Origin: Oceanobacillus saliphilus | GTDB taxonomy: Bacteria > Bacillota > Bacilli > Bacillales > Amphibacillaceae | Reading direction: 5' to 3' | Length of the DNA: 64,000 bases | Assembly (NCBI RefSeq): GCF_023522835.1 | Contig: NZ_JALCZU010000007.1 | Coordinates: 124,001 to 188,000 of the forward strand | Shown here: one piece after another, positions 9,061 through 18,377 of the stretch | Layout of the letters: the number at the start of each line of letters is the position of its first letter | Position numbering within the stretch: the first letter of the stretch is position 1 | The notes under the pieces: generated by a model | What the model saw: the letters and a program-made list of their open reading frames with translations, nothing else | What the model was told of the DNA's origin: nothing | Database searches by the model: none | Made by a program: the position numbers and the translations under genes

Positions 9061-10662
9061 TCATCCTTTTATATCCCTTCTGTTGTACCCGATGAAACCT
9101 CCTACCGTTAAAGTGATTGCCACAATTGTTACAATGATAACAACCAAAATATCCATTTCTTCCACTGGAATTTGAGGAATATGTCCAAATGGAGATAACT
9201 TACTCAACCATTCAGGCAATTGAAGTAAATCACCCAAGTAAACAATAATGAAAGAATAAATTAAATAAAGCCATATAAGTCCACTTAATTTTGGTGCACT
9301 ACCTACAAGCAGCACTGCAGCACCGATCATTATCCAAATTGCCGGTAAGTAAATCATCCCAGCATTGAATAATGTGCGGAATGAAATTCCATCATCCATA
9401 ACAGTCGACCCAGCTGACCATAGGCCAAATATAGCCAGAAACTGCATGACAATACTGACAGCTAGAGATAAAATAAAATAATTTCCCAAAACCCTATTTC
9501 GAGTAATTGGATGACTATATAAATGCTCAGTTCGGTTCTTGTTTTCTTCACTTTTGATTTTCAAAATTATCATAATGACTGGAATGGTGCTAATCATCGA
9601 CATAATTGCCATAAGCATCGTAATAAACTGCTCCGTTAGCGAAAATCCTTCTACCGGGCTTACCATCTGCTCCATAATCTCTATTTCTGCCATAAAAGAT
9701 TCCAAGTCACCTAGTACCGACCCATAACTAACACCAATTGCAAACATACCAACCGCCCAGGAAATAATTGCCGTCCGCTGAAGCCGTACTGCCAGACCAA
9801 GCGGAGATTGCAAAAAGATTGACGCATCTCTGCGGCCAGTTCGTGAAGGTAGGAAACCGGACCCCATGTCACGTATTGCATGCAGAATGAATGCTACAAC
9901 AAATAAAATGAGTGAAAAACCTAGTGTCAATACGATTGGCCACCAATAGTTATTAACATACACCTCCGTACCTAAAACCCAACCCAGCGGGGAAAACCAG
10001 GATATTGTTTCATTTCCGACATCACCGATTGCACGTATAAGATAGGTAAGTCCCAACACTGCAAAGGAAAGACCTATCGTCCCTCTTGAACTTTCGGATA
10101 GTTGGGCAAAAACAGCTGTTATTGCTGTAAAAAAGATACCCGTCACGCCCAAAGCAGCTCCATATAATAATGAACCTTCCAAATCCATACTTTCGATACC
10201 TAGAGCATAATTTCCAAAACCTATAATCAATGCCAATACTACATTTGTAATGCTCACGAATACAATAGTGGAAGTTAAATTGGATAAACGCCCGGAAGGC
10301 AGTGCGCGAATCATTTCAACTCGGCCATCCTCCTCATCTGTCCGGGTATGACGTGTAACAAGTAATATACTCATAATAGCAACAGTAATTGCCGTAAAAA
10401 GTAACATCTGATGCGCCATCATCGCACCAACTGTATAGTCATCCAGGCCGTACCCCTGGCCAACCATCGCTGTCATTGCAGGATTACGCATTGTTTCAGC
10501 TACCGCCTGACGTTCTGCATCATTTTGATATAAGTCAACGAATGCCAGAGCTGTGGCAAATGTTAGGATTGATAAAGAAATTATCCAAACTGGTATACGA
10601 ACTCTGTCCTGCCTTAGTTGGAAGCGGGTAAGTTTGCCAGTATTTTTAAACAACTGATACAT
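9061..10662 (-). CDS. ABC exporter permease (polyketide-antibiotic exporter type)
   Basis: 533 aa with two similar halves of about six membrane helices each. The architecture and the start, FQLRQDRVRIPVWIISLSI, match the COG3559 TnrB3-like exporters of antibiotics. Translation starts two bases after the ATPase gene with a strong AGGAGGTG. Together they form an exporter whose substrate is unknown. The divergent TetR gene next to the operon suggests drug-inducible expression. Confidence 0.85.
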   Translation of the reverse strand: MYQLFKNTGKLTRFQLRQDRVRIPVWIISLSILTFATALAFVDLYQNDAERQAVAETMRNPAMTAMVGQGYGLDDYTVGAMMAHQMLLFTAITVAIMSILLVTRHTRTDEEDGRVEMIRALPSGRLSNLTSTIVFVSITNVVLALIIGFGNYALGIESMDLEGSLLYGAALGVTGIFFTAITAVFAQLSESSRGTIGLSFAVLGLTYLIRAIGDVGNETISWFSPLGWVLGTEVYVNNYWWPIVLTLGFSLILFVVAFILHAIRDMGSGFLPSRTGRRDASIFLQSPLGLAVRLQRTAIISWAVGMFAIGVSYGSVLGDLESFMAEIEIMEQMVSPVEGFSLTEQFITMLMAIMSMISTIPVIMIILKIKSEENKNRTEHLYSHPITRNRVLGNYFILSLAVSIVMQFLAIFGLWSAGSTVMDDGISFRTLFNAGMIYLPAIWIMIGAAVLLVGSAPKLSGLIWLYLIYSFIIVYLGDLLQLPEWLSKLSPFGHIPQIPVEEMDILVVIIVTIVAITLTVGGFIGYNRRDIKG

Positions 10663-10664
10663 GA

Positions 10665-11582
10665 TTACGCACCTCCTGCTCCTGAATCTGCAGTTTCATC
10701 CGTGCCTTCATAATGACGCATAAATAAGTCTTCCAATGTTGGTGGTGCACTTTCCAATCGAATGATTCCATATTGACTAATCGTTTTAATCACATGATCC
10801 AGCTCTTCTGTATCCACCTGAAAAGAGACTTCCTTCTCTCTATCATCGATTCCATGTACGCCCTTTAATTCATTCAAAGAAACAATGGGCTCCTTCGTCT
10901 CAACTACAAAATTAGTACGGGTTAAATGGCGCAATTCATGTAATGAACCTGTTTCAATCATCTTACCTTCACGAATAATCCCAACACGATCACATAACTT
11001 TTCTACCTCGGATAGAATATGACTGGAAAGCAGCACACTTTTTCCTTCGCGTTTGGCTTGTATGACGCATTCCTGAAATATATTTTCCATCAACGGATCA
11101 AGACCAGATGTTGGTTCATCCAAAATATAAAGATCTGCATCCGAGGAAAAAGCAGCAACCAATGCAACTTTTTGCCGGTTTCCTTTTGAGTACGTGCTGC
11201 ATTTTTTTCCTGGGTCCAACTTAAATCTGTTGATCAGTTCTTCTTTTTTGTCTTTGTTGTTCCCACCACGAAGCTTAAGAAAGAAGTCAATTACCTCCCC
11301 GCCTGTCAGATTTGGCCATAAATTAACATCCCCAGGAACATACGCGATACGTTTATGTATTTCAACAGCCTCCCTCCAAGCATCCTTTCCGAAAATCGTC
11401 ACTTCCCCTTCCGTCGCCTTTAAAATACCAAGCAGGACACGGATTGCTGTTGACTTACCAGCACCGTTCGGCCCGATAAAACCAAATACTTCCCCTTTGT
11501 TCACTTCAATATCAACACCATCAAGTGCAGTAAACTTTCCGAATTTCTTCGTTAAATTGGTTGTTTTTAAAATCGTCACCAT
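10665..11582 (-). CDS. ABC exporter ATP-binding protein
   Basis: 305 aa, CcmA/DrrA-type ATPase: Walker A GPNGAGKST near residue 39, an atypical signature YSKGNRQK near 137, Walker B LYILDEPTSGLDP near 157 and switch His in SSHIL. A C-terminal extension of about 90 residues, typical of drug exporters, contacts the permease. It is the first gene of the operon; the promoter lies in the AT-rich gap to the divergent TetR gene. Confidence 0.9.
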   Translation of the reverse strand: MVTILKTTNLTKKFGKFTALDGVDIEVNKGEVFGFIGPNGAGKSTAIRVLLGILKATEGEVTIFGKDAWREAVEIHKRIAYVPGDVNLWPNLTGGEVIDFFLKLRGGNNKDKKEELINRFKLDPGKKCSTYSKGNRQKVALVAAFSSDADLYILDEPTSGLDPLMENIFQECVIQAKREGKSVLLSSHILSEVEKLCDRVGIIREGKMIETGSLHELRHLTRTNFVVETKEPIVSLNELKGVHGIDDREKEVSFQVDTEELDHVIKTISQYGIIRLESAPPTLEDLFMRHYEGTDETADSGAGGA

Positions 11583-11746
11583 TCCATCCCCTTCTATAAG
11601 ATATTTTTCTTCCAGATGATTAAAAAAGTAATTAATGTTATATAATTCATACTATATAAGTGCATTTCCTTTTGCAATATAATTATGAACTATTTACATT
11701 GTCTTATTACATAAATTTTATTACTATAAATGTGAGGTGAAACGAT
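11583..11746. promoter_or_regulatory. Divergent control region of exporter and TetR regulator
   Basis: The 164-bp AT-rich gap between the two divergent start codons must hold both promoters and the TetR operator. Overlapping palindromic words (ATAATTCATAC, GTTCATAATTAT on the other strand) occur at about 11640-11690. No single operator can be fixed by eye. Confidence 0.45.
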
Positions 11747-12334
11747 ATGGACGGTTTTGAGAAGCGCAGAAAAGAAAAAAAGAAAAATATTCTTGTTACT
11801 GCACAATCTTTGTTTACGGCGCATGGGGTGAAAAACGTTTCCGTAGCTCAAATAGCGAAAAAAGCAAATGTTTCTCAAGTCACAATCTACAACTATTTTG
11901 AAAGCAAGCATAAATTAGTGCACGAGGTGTTTATACATTATGTAGATACAGTATCGAAGGAATACGAGGCATTATTAAATCGTAACATTGCTTTCCCTGA
12001 GAAAATAAAGCAAATCATTTTTAATAAAAAAGAAAGTGCCAAACATATTCATGAGGACTTTTATAATTATTTTATGAAAGATTATTCACAGGGTATAAAT
12101 TATATAGAAGAGCTTTACGCTAGGGAAATTTTCCCAAAACTTATTGAATTATTCAATGAAGGAAGAAAACAAGGCTATATGAATCATGATATATCAAATG
12201 AAGCTATCTTATTTTACATTCAAATGATAAAGGAAGCGATGCAACGGAAAGATGTGTATCAGAAATTATTGCCGATGACTGAAGACATTACTAAGCTGCT
12301 GTTTTATGGAATTATCGGAAATGGTAAGGATTGA
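11747..12334 (+). CDS. TetR family transcriptional regulator
   Basis: 195 aa. The N-terminal helix-turn-helix is clear: AAQSLFTAHGVKNVSVAQIAKKANVSQVTIYNYF-type sequence at about residues 15-50, with the canonical Y-N-Y-F ending the recognition helix. The rest is a ligand-binding domain of low conservation. AGGTGA precedes the ATG. Divergent from the ABC exporter, which it most likely represses. Confidence 0.9.
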   Translation: MDGFEKRRKEKKKNILVTAQSLFTAHGVKNVSVAQIAKKANVSQVTIYNYFESKHKLVHEVFIHYVDTVSKEYEALLNRNIAFPEKIKQIIFNKKESAKHIHEDFYNYFMKDYSQGINYIEELYAREIFPKLIELFNEGRKQGYMNHDISNEAILFYIQMIKEAMQRKDVYQKLLPMTEDITKLLFYGIIGNGKD

Positions 12335-12381
12335 TTTGTGTTCCTCAAGTAATGGGTTAAAATAATGATTGCATGTAAAAA

Positions 12382-12412
12382 GGCGGTTGAAGCCTATTCG
12401 GTTTCAACCGCC
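12382..12412 (-). terminator. Terminator of the DoxX gene
   Basis: The perfect 10-bp stem GGCGGTTGAA/TTCAACCGCC (12382-12391 with 12403-12412) is followed by TTTTT on the minus strand, directly after the doxX-like stop. It may also stop TetR transcripts. Confidence 0.75.
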
Positions 12413-12421
12413 TGCATACAG

Positions 12422-12985
12422 CTATTCTCCCTTACGCCGTACCCTCCAAGGAGTTCCTAAAGCAGGCAATGCCCAACGATCTACCCCATACCAACCTGCT
12501 ACTTTCCAGGCCAATATTAATAACATGGCAATGATTAACATGATAGGATTTGAACTGACTGTACCGGCTAATAAAAATGACATATTCATAAGTGCACCAA
12601 AGAATGCGGAAATACCTGTTAAAAATCCAACAATTAGTCCAAGTCCCACTAACACTTCACCCCATGCTACCAAATAGGAAAATACAGCAGCATTTGGGAT
12701 AACCACAGTTTCCAGGAACCATGCATACCATCCCGCTACCCCACCTTCTTCAGCAAGTGACATAACTCCCATCATATAGCCTTCAAGAGCCATACCGGCA
12801 TTTTCACCGGTCCATGCATCATTTGTTACTTTTCCAATTCCTGAAGTAAACCACGTATAACCAATATAAAGTCTGAGTATTAACCATATCCAAGCAGATT
12901 TTGTATTGGTAAACAGCCATTTAGATAAAGGGTTTTCTTCCACTATCACTTCATTTCCATGTTGGCCTTTTTTAATTTCAACCAT
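12422..12985 (-). CDS. DoxX family membrane protein
   Basis: About 187 aa. The ATG at 12985 is preferred over the longer open frame (to 13054) because GAAGGAG lies at good distance before it. Four membrane helices and the family pattern LRLYIGYTWFTSGIGK near the N-terminal third identify DoxX. These proteins are linked to thiol/redox stress and quinone reduction; the exact reaction is unknown. A second, shorter DoxX gene lies at 52176. Monocistronic, with its own terminator. Confidence 0.85.
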   Translation of the reverse strand: MVEIKKGQHGNEVIVEENPLSKWLFTNTKSAWIWLILRLYIGYTWFTSGIGKVTNDAWTGENAGMALEGYMMGVMSLAEEGGVAGWYAWFLETVVIPNAAVFSYLVAWGEVLVGLGLIVGFLTGISAFFGALMNMSFLLAGTVSSNPIMLIIAMLLILAWKVAGWYGVDRWALPALGTPWRVRRKGE

Positions 12986-13272
12986 TTCATCACTCCTTCT
13001 AAGATATTGTCGTATTGTTTTTAACTTACCCAATAAGTATTGCACACCAAACATAGTTTTTCCATTATTTCCATTATTATCAAATAATTGCTCTATTCCC
13101 TTTTTTTCTTCAACATACAGCCTACACTATTGATAAATTCCAAGCATATTTATAATCCAATCAACATAATGGTATGCGGACAATTTTGTTATTATATCTC
13201 TACCGAGAAAATAAAATTGATGATATGGCATTTTTTAATTATACTAAGATGAAAGTGAAAGGAGATTATACA

Positions 13273-14028
13273 ATGGAACAAATCAAATTAGAATCAAAAG
13301 TGTTTTCTATATTAAAAGACAAAATACAATTAATAAGATCTGACGATCAAGCTATATATTTGGTAGGTCCAATTCAATTGCCCGTTAACTTATATGGAGA
13401 GACGACCATTTTCCAATGGTATTGCTGGCTGAATTACGATGAGGTCACAGAGGATTATGAAAAGATCATCGATAAGTTATCTTCCTCCAATCTGGCTGAG
13501 TATCAGCAATCAAGTGTCCTTGTATACGGAGATTTCGAAAATGCAGACGATGCTTTAATCCGAATGCATTCGATTTGCCATACCGGAGATATTTTTGGAA
13601 GCAAACGATGTGACTGTGGTTTTCAATTAAAAGAATCTATGAAAAAAATTAAGGAACATGGATCGGGTGCTTTATTTTACTTGGCGAATCATGAAGGAAG
13701 AGGGATTGGCCTGTTCAGCAAGGCAATGGCCTATGTTCTTCAGGAAAATGGTTATGACACGGTAGAGGCCAATGAGAGTCTTGGGTTTGTCAATGATTCC
13801 AGAGATTACGATGACGCCATTAAAGTGTTAAAAACCCTGCGCATGAAACCAGTAACACTGATCACAAATAATCCGCAAAAGCTAGAAGCACTGGAAAATT
13901 CAGGTATGCATGTAACGGGACGTACACCATTATGGGGAGATGTGTCCGAATATAACCAAAAATATTTACAAACAAAAGTTGACAAATCTGGACATTTACA
14001 GGAAGAAAGGACCTGCTGCAATGACTAA
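13273..14028 (+). CDS. ribA: GTP cyclohydrolase II (monofunctional)
   Basis: Opens GTP to 2,5-diamino-6-ribosylamino-pyrimidinone phosphate plus formate and pyrophosphate, the first step of the riboflavin GTP arm. 251 aa from the ATG at 13273, which follows AAAGGAG; the longer frame to 13174 has no RBS. The zinc cysteines are present (SICHTGD ... RCDCGFQL), as are HEGRGIGL, GYDTVEAN and the catalytic D-x-RDY. Odd: the usual LRQEGRG reads ANHEGRG, and no DHBP synthase domain is fused, unlike the B. subtilis bifunctional RibBA. It overlaps ribD by 8 bp. No FMN riboswitch is seen upstream. Confidence 0.9.
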   Translation: MEQIKLESKVFSILKDKIQLIRSDDQAIYLVGPIQLPVNLYGETTIFQWYCWLNYDEVTEDYEKIIDKLSSSNLAEYQQSSVLVYGDFENADDALIRMHSICHTGDIFGSKRCDCGFQLKESMKKIKEHGSGALFYLANHEGRGIGLFSKAMAYVLQENGYDTVEANESLGFVNDSRDYDDAIKVLKTLRMKPVTLITNNPQKLEALENSGMHVTGRTPLWGDVSEYNQKYLQTKVDKSGHLQEERTCCND

Positions 14029-15139
14029 TGATGAATTTTATATGGATCTTGCTTTAAATAATGCGCAGGCAATGAAAGGACAAACGGATCCCAACCCACT
14101 TGTTGGTTCCGTTATTGTAATCGATAACCGAATTGTTGGCGTTGGTGCACACTTAAAAGCAGGAGAACCGCATGCAGAGATTCATGCATTACGAATGGCA
14201 GGCGAGAAGGCAAGAGGGGCAACTATTTATGTAACACTTGAACCTTGCTCACATCACGGACGAACAGGACCTTGCGCTATTGCAATCGTAGAAGCAGGAA
14301 TTAAAAAGGTTGTTATCGCAACATTGGACCCTAACCCGATTGTCGCGGGAAACGGCGTCAAAATTTTAAAAGATGCGGGTATTGAAGTTGTTACCGGGGT
14401 AATGGAAAATGAATCGAAAAAGATGAATGAAGTTTTCAATAAATTCATTATGACAAAGCAACCGTTTGTAACATTAAAATCCGGAATAACATTAGATGGA
14501 AAAGTAGCATCCCGCACGTTCAGTAGCAAATGGATAACTTCTGAAGAATCCAGGCGTGATGTGCATCAACTTAGGAACGAAAATATGGCAATCCTAGTGG
14601 GAATCAATACTGTCTTAAAAGATGATCCCGCTTTAACAACAAGAATACCAAACGGACGTAATCCCATTCGTATTATCATGGACTCTAGTTTAAGAATCCC
14701 TTTGGAAGCACAAGTTCTTACAGACAACGAGGCCGAAACATTGATTTTCACTACCAGCAATTGCGATAAGGAAAAAAAGAAGTCCCTGGAAGCCATGAAC
14801 ATAACTGTGATTGAGACAACTGGAAGCAAACATACCGATCCAATGGAAGTAGTAGCACAATTAGGAGAAAGAGGCATCTCTTCCCTGATAATTGAAGGTG
14901 GGGGCAATATCAGCGCTTCTTTCCTTGAACATGCACTTATCGATAAAGTAGTTCTATATGTTGCACCAAAATTGATTGGTGGTAAAGATGCACCTACCTT
15001 CCTGGAAGGTACAGGCATCGACCAAATGAAAGACGCCATTGAATTGGACTATACAGACATCAGCCGGATAGGTCCTGACTTTAAATTTATCGGCTATCCA
15101 AGCTATAGCAATTCATACGATAATGAGGGGAATTTATGA
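14021..15139 (+). CDS. ribD: Riboflavin biosynthesis deaminase/reductase RibD
   Basis: Bifunctional enzyme: deaminates the GTP cyclohydrolase II product and reduces the ribosyl side chain with NADPH. 372 aa from the ATG at 14021, overlapping the ribA stop. N-terminal cytidine-deaminase-like domain with zinc motif HAE (about residue 50) and PCSHHGRTGPC (about 75-85). The C-terminal dihydrofolate-reductase-like domain contains SGITLDGKVA and ends with the GG-x-APTFLEG region. Its stop overlaps the next gene by 4 bp. Confidence 0.93.
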   Translation: MTNDEFYMDLALNNAQAMKGQTDPNPLVGSVIVIDNRIVGVGAHLKAGEPHAEIHALRMAGEKARGATIYVTLEPCSHHGRTGPCAIAIVEAGIKKVVIATLDPNPIVAGNGVKILKDAGIEVVTGVMENESKKMNEVFNKFIMTKQPFVTLKSGITLDGKVASRTFSSKWITSEESRRDVHQLRNENMAILVGINTVLKDDPALTTRIPNGRNPIRIIMDSSLRIPLEAQVLTDNEAETLIFTTSNCDKEKKKSLEAMNITVIETTGSKHTDPMEVVAQLGERGISSLIIEGGGNISASFLEHALIDKVVLYVAPKLIGGKDAPTFLEGTGIDQMKDAIELDYTDISRIGPDFKFIGYPSYSNSYDNEGNL

Positions 15140-15696
15140 GATTTGGTTTTGATATTGATGATACATTAATTAATTTAAGAGAGCATGCTTTTCATATTTA
15201 CAACAGAAAGTTAAACAAAACCGTCGGATTAGATGTATTTCATCAGATACAGCGAGTGGAAATCCATGAAGCTTTCGATATGTCCGACGAACAGGGGAAT
15301 GAAATGTGGAACAGCTCTCTGGATGAGATTTACTATACAGCCTGTCCCCCATTTCCTGGTGCTGTAGAAACGTTGCAAGCACTGGAGAAAAAAGGACATG
15401 AAATTTACTACATTACCGCACGGCCAAAAGAACATGGTGAGAGATCCAAAGATTGGTTAAAGCAACAAGGGTTCCCGGTACATGATGATCGGTTTTTCTA
15501 TGGTATGCAGGACGAAGAAAAAATACATATCATACAGGATTTGCAACTCGATTACTACGTAGACGATAAACCCGCAGTTCTAAATACTCTCTTTGAAAGC
15601 ACAACCAAATTATATGTAAAAGACCAGGCTTATAATCGGCAAATGGAAGGGATTCCAAGGATTATCGAATGGACAGACTTTATCCATAAATTATAA
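15136..15696 (+). CDS. HAD-family 5'-nucleotidase-like phosphatase
   Basis: 186 aa. HAD fold with catalytic motif DIDDT at residues 6-10, motif II region YYITARP and the acidic motif YVDDKP near residue 140. It resembles the NT5C deoxyribonucleotidase family, including B. subtilis YqfW. The ATG overlaps ribD (ATGA), so it is translationally coupled. In this context it could dephosphorylate the RibD product to 5-amino-6-ribitylaminouracil, a step done by other HAD enzymes in B. subtilis. That role is inference; a general nucleotidase is the alternative. Confidence 0.85.
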   Translation: MRFGFDIDDTLINLREHAFHIYNRKLNKTVGLDVFHQIQRVEIHEAFDMSDEQGNEMWNSSLDEIYYTACPPFPGAVETLQALEKKGHEIYYITARPKEHGERSKDWLKQQGFPVHDDRFFYGMQDEEKIHIIQDLQLDYYVDDKPAVLNTLFESTTKLYVKDQAYNRQMEGIPRIIEWTDFIHKL

Positions 15697-15917
15697 AGTA
15701 CGCGAACAAAAAAGAAAGCTAATCCACACTTACTATCGGAAAAAGCTTTCTTTTCCATTAAACGACATCTCCTATATAGAATGCATTGCGTTGTTAATAA
15801 ATGGGTCTTTATTTCCATTTTATCGTATTGCAATATATTACATATTTCATTAGTTGACATTTTAATGTATACTTTCATTAGAAGTGTTTTCTATCTTTCC
15901 AGGAAGGTGTGAATATA

Positions 15918-16562
15918 TTGCCAATACCAACTGATCATTCAAAACCAATTCGTTTATCTGCAAAGGAAAATGCATATAATCAGCTTCAACAATGGATTAT
16001 TGACGGAACTTTACTTCCCGGAGAAAAATTGAACGATACTGAACTGGCAAAAGCATTGGGAGTCAGCAGGACACCGATCCGCGAATCATTACAGTTACTA
16101 GAGTCACAAGGGTTTGTAAAAATGTATCCAGGAAAGGCTACACAAGTAACCGAAGTGGAAAAGGACTCCATCAAAGACCTCCTTCCCCCACTGGCTGTAT
16201 TACAAGCGTTATCTGCAGAATTGGCGATTCCTCATTTAACAGAAGAGATTTTAGAACAGCTGAGAAAAACAAATAATCATTTCTCTGAAGCTATCAAAAC
16301 TGAAAATTACTATTCAGCTTTAAAAATTGATGAACACTTCCATAAAATTATCGTCTCCGCAGCAAGCAATCCGTACATAGAGGGCGTATTGGAATCGTTA
16401 CAGGCCCATGTAAGAAGACAATACTTTCATAATTCTATTGTATTGACTGAAAAATCGGTCGAGGAACACTGGGAGATTATTAATCTGATGGAAATTGGCG
16501 ATATACATGCCCTGACTACAGTAATGAAAGAAAATTGGTTAAGAAACACCAATAAATTTTAA
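15918..16562 (+). CDS. GntR family regulator, FadR/FCD subfamily
   Basis: 214 aa. Winged helix at residues about 15-75 with the motif ELAKALGVSRTPIRESLQLLE. C-terminal FCD helical domain with metal-site candidates (DEHFH, AHVRR, EEHWE). The TTG at 15918 is chosen because AGGAAGGTG ends 8 bases before it; the GTG at 15909 would overlap that site. Ligand unknown: FCD regulators usually sense small carboxylic acids. It is separated from the rib genes by about 220 bp. Confidence 0.88.
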   Translation: MPIPTDHSKPIRLSAKENAYNQLQQWIIDGTLLPGEKLNDTELAKALGVSRTPIRESLQLLESQGFVKMYPGKATQVTEVEKDSIKDLLPPLAVLQALSAELAIPHLTEEILEQLRKTNNHFSEAIKTENYYSALKIDEHFHKIIVSAASNPYIEGVLESLQAHVRRQYFHNSIVLTEKSVEEHWEIINLMEIGDIHALTTVMKENWLRNTNKF

Positions 16563-16599
16563 CAACATGCAATTATAGATAAATCCATTGACTTATTTT

Positions 16600-16690
16600 A
16601 GTGTGACAAGTCTTTCAATGACAGCCTCCGTTTCACTTATGCAGTTCGGAAAGTTTTTATACTTCTTTCTTTATCTGCACATAAAAAACC
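16600..16690 (+). repeat. Repeat family A, degenerate copy
   Basis: The sequence from about 16605 (GACAAGTCTTTCAATGACAG), continuing with TTCACTTATGCAG and a GGAAAG...CTTCTTTC hairpin, aligns with copies at 32880, 56215, 61840 and 62625. It lies between the GntR gene and the brnQ terminator. Confidence 0.5.
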
Positions 16691-16716
16691 GGTTCCCTAG
16701 TGGAAACCGGTTTTTT
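16683..16716 (-). terminator. brnQ terminator (bidirectional)
   Basis: The strong stem AAAAAACCGGTT.CC / GG.AACCGGTTTTTT at 16683-16716 has T-runs on both strands. It lies directly after brnQ on the minus strand and also closes the GntR transcript. Confidence 0.85.
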
Positions 16717-16717
16717 A

Positions 16718-18076
16718 TTATACTTCCTGTGGAGAACTTAAATTCTGCCACTTAGCAATTACTCCAGTAATTACAATAACAATCAATGCCGGCAGTAACC
16801 AGCCAAGACCCTCATTGTATAATGGTAGAACATTTTCAAAGAATGATACGGCTGGTACCATCCAGCTGAAATAATCAATTCCAAGTGTAGAACACAATGC
16901 TTTTAACCCATCAAAAACAGCTAATATGAACGTAACAGCTGTAGTTGCCACATATACTACCCTCGCATGATTGAATAGCGGGGAAATAAATGTCAGCAGC
17001 ATCAGTACGATTGCCAACGGATATAAGAACATTAAAACTGGTATTGAGAATGTGATAATATTAGCCAATCCGAAGTTGGCAATGACAAATGTTAATACCG
17101 TGAAAAATACAACCAAAACTTTATAGCTCATATTCGGAAAGAGTGTATTGAAATACTCTGCATTTGCTGTGATTAGTCCAATTGCTGTCGTTAAACAAGC
17201 TATGATAATCACTACAGCCAACAGAAGCGATCCAACCGTTCCAAAATAGTGGGATGCAGCTCCACTAAGTACAGGACCACCTGTATCAAATAGACCTAAA
17301 GTTGAAGCGCTTGTTGCTCCAAGGTAAGCAATTCCTACATAAATAACTCCTAGAAGCACAATTGCGATTGTACCCGATTTAGCTGTAGCAGAAAGGATTT
17401 CACTTTTCCCGGTAATTCCCATTGAACGAATAACGTTAATCACGATTATACCGAACACAAGTGAAGCCAATGCATCCATCGTGTTGTAGCCTTCTAAAAA
17501 CCCTGTCATAAACGCACCACTCTGATACGCTCCCTCTGGCGACTGCAATCCACCCATTGGATTAAATAAAGCGACCAGCAGCAGAACTGCCAACAGTACT
17601 ACAAGTAATGGTGCCAAAAATTTCCCTATGGTACTCACTATCTTAGCTGGATATAGCGAGAAAACAAGTGCAATAGCAAAGAAGATAATAGTGAAAATAA
17701 GCAGCGCACTTTGCAGTGAACCTTCACTAACAAATGGTGCAATCCCTACTTCAAATGCAACTGTCCCTGTTCTAGGTGCGGCAAAGAAAGGTCCAATTGT
17801 CAAATACAATAACGCCGTAAAGAATATTCCATAAATTGGATGAACTCTACTGGCTAAATCCTGCAAGTTTCTGCTTCCCGAAAAGCCCATCGCCAATATT
17901 CCAAGCAAAGGAAGACCTACCCCGGTAATTAGAAATCCAATTGCAGCAGGTCCAATGTTTGTCCCTGAATATTGACCCAATTGAGCTGGAAAGATTAAGT
18001 TCCCCGCTCCAAAAAATAATGCAAACAACATAAATCCAATTGCCATATAAGAAGAAAATGATAGCTTGTCCTTCAT
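16718..18076 (-). CDS. brnQ: Branched-chain amino acid transporter BrnQ
   Basis: 452 aa LIVCS-family carrier with about twelve membrane helices. It imports leucine, isoleucine and valine using an ion gradient. The start FMLFALFFGAGNLIFPAQLG and the PRTGTVAFE region are diagnostic. AGGAGGATC precedes the ATG. No T-box is visible upstream; the shared gap with the divergent aminotransferase gene holds repeated TATAGACTATA motifs that could be an operator. Confidence 0.94.
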   Translation of the reverse strand: MKDKLSFSSYMAIGFMLFALFFGAGNLIFPAQLGQYSGTNIGPAAIGFLITGVGLPLLGILAMGFSGSRNLQDLASRVHPIYGIFFTALLYLTIGPFFAAPRTGTVAFEVGIAPFVSEGSLQSALLIFTIIFFAIALVFSLYPAKIVSTIGKFLAPLLVVLLAVLLLVALFNPMGGLQSPEGAYQSGAFMTGFLEGYNTMDALASLVFGIIVINVIRSMGITGKSEILSATAKSGTIAIVLLGVIYVGIAYLGATSASTLGLFDTGGPVLSGAASHYFGTVGSLLLAVVIIIACLTTAIGLITANAEYFNTLFPNMSYKVLVVFFTVLTFVIANFGLANIITFSIPVLMFLYPLAIVLMLLTFISPLFNHARVVYVATTAVTFILAVFDGLKALCSTLGIDYFSWMVPAVSFFENVLPLYNEGLGWLLPALIVIVITGVIAKWQNLSSPQEV

Positions 18077-18248
18077 AATATATTGATCCTCCTCTAGATG
18101 TTAGCTCTTTATTTTATTGAATTTTTAGAATTATCGAAGAGCCATGTGCGATATATCAATGTTCATAATCATACTATTTTTTCTACCAAAATGCAATATA
18201 TTACAGTAGATTTATTTGAAAATTTTCGTAAATGGAAGTTTAGCATTT

Positions 18249-18318
18249 TTATAGACTATAGATTGTTTTTTATAGACTATAGATTGTAAAAGAAATGATC
18301 TGTCATTTATAGACTAGA
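18249..18318. promoter_or_regulatory. Repeated TATAGACTATA motifs between brnQ and mtnE
   Basis: TTATAGACTATAGATTGT occurs twice, at 18249-18266 and 18270-18287 (21 bp apart, two helical turns). A shorter copy, TTATAGACTAGA, is at 18307-18318. The core is a near-palindrome. This is a likely binding site of an unknown regulator, or a tandem repeat. Confidence 0.5.
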
Positions 18319-18377
18319 CATCTTCCATAAAAGAATATAAGATTTAACTAATTATTTTAGCAAAAGAGGGATTTATA

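Noticed and set aside
12369-12677. Plus-strand open frame at the end of tetR
   Set aside because: It is antisense to the DoxX gene, includes the terminator and has unusual composition; a shadow frame.
13055-13272. FMN riboswitch upstream of ribA
   Set aside because: The conserved FMN-element blocks (such as AGGGGCAGGG-type words and the final GATTC/CCGAC parts) are not present in the 218 bp before the ribA start.
18077-18377. T-box or leucine leader upstream of brnQ
   Set aside because: No T-box sequence, specifier hairpin or terminator/antiterminator pair is visible; only the TATAGACTATA repeats.
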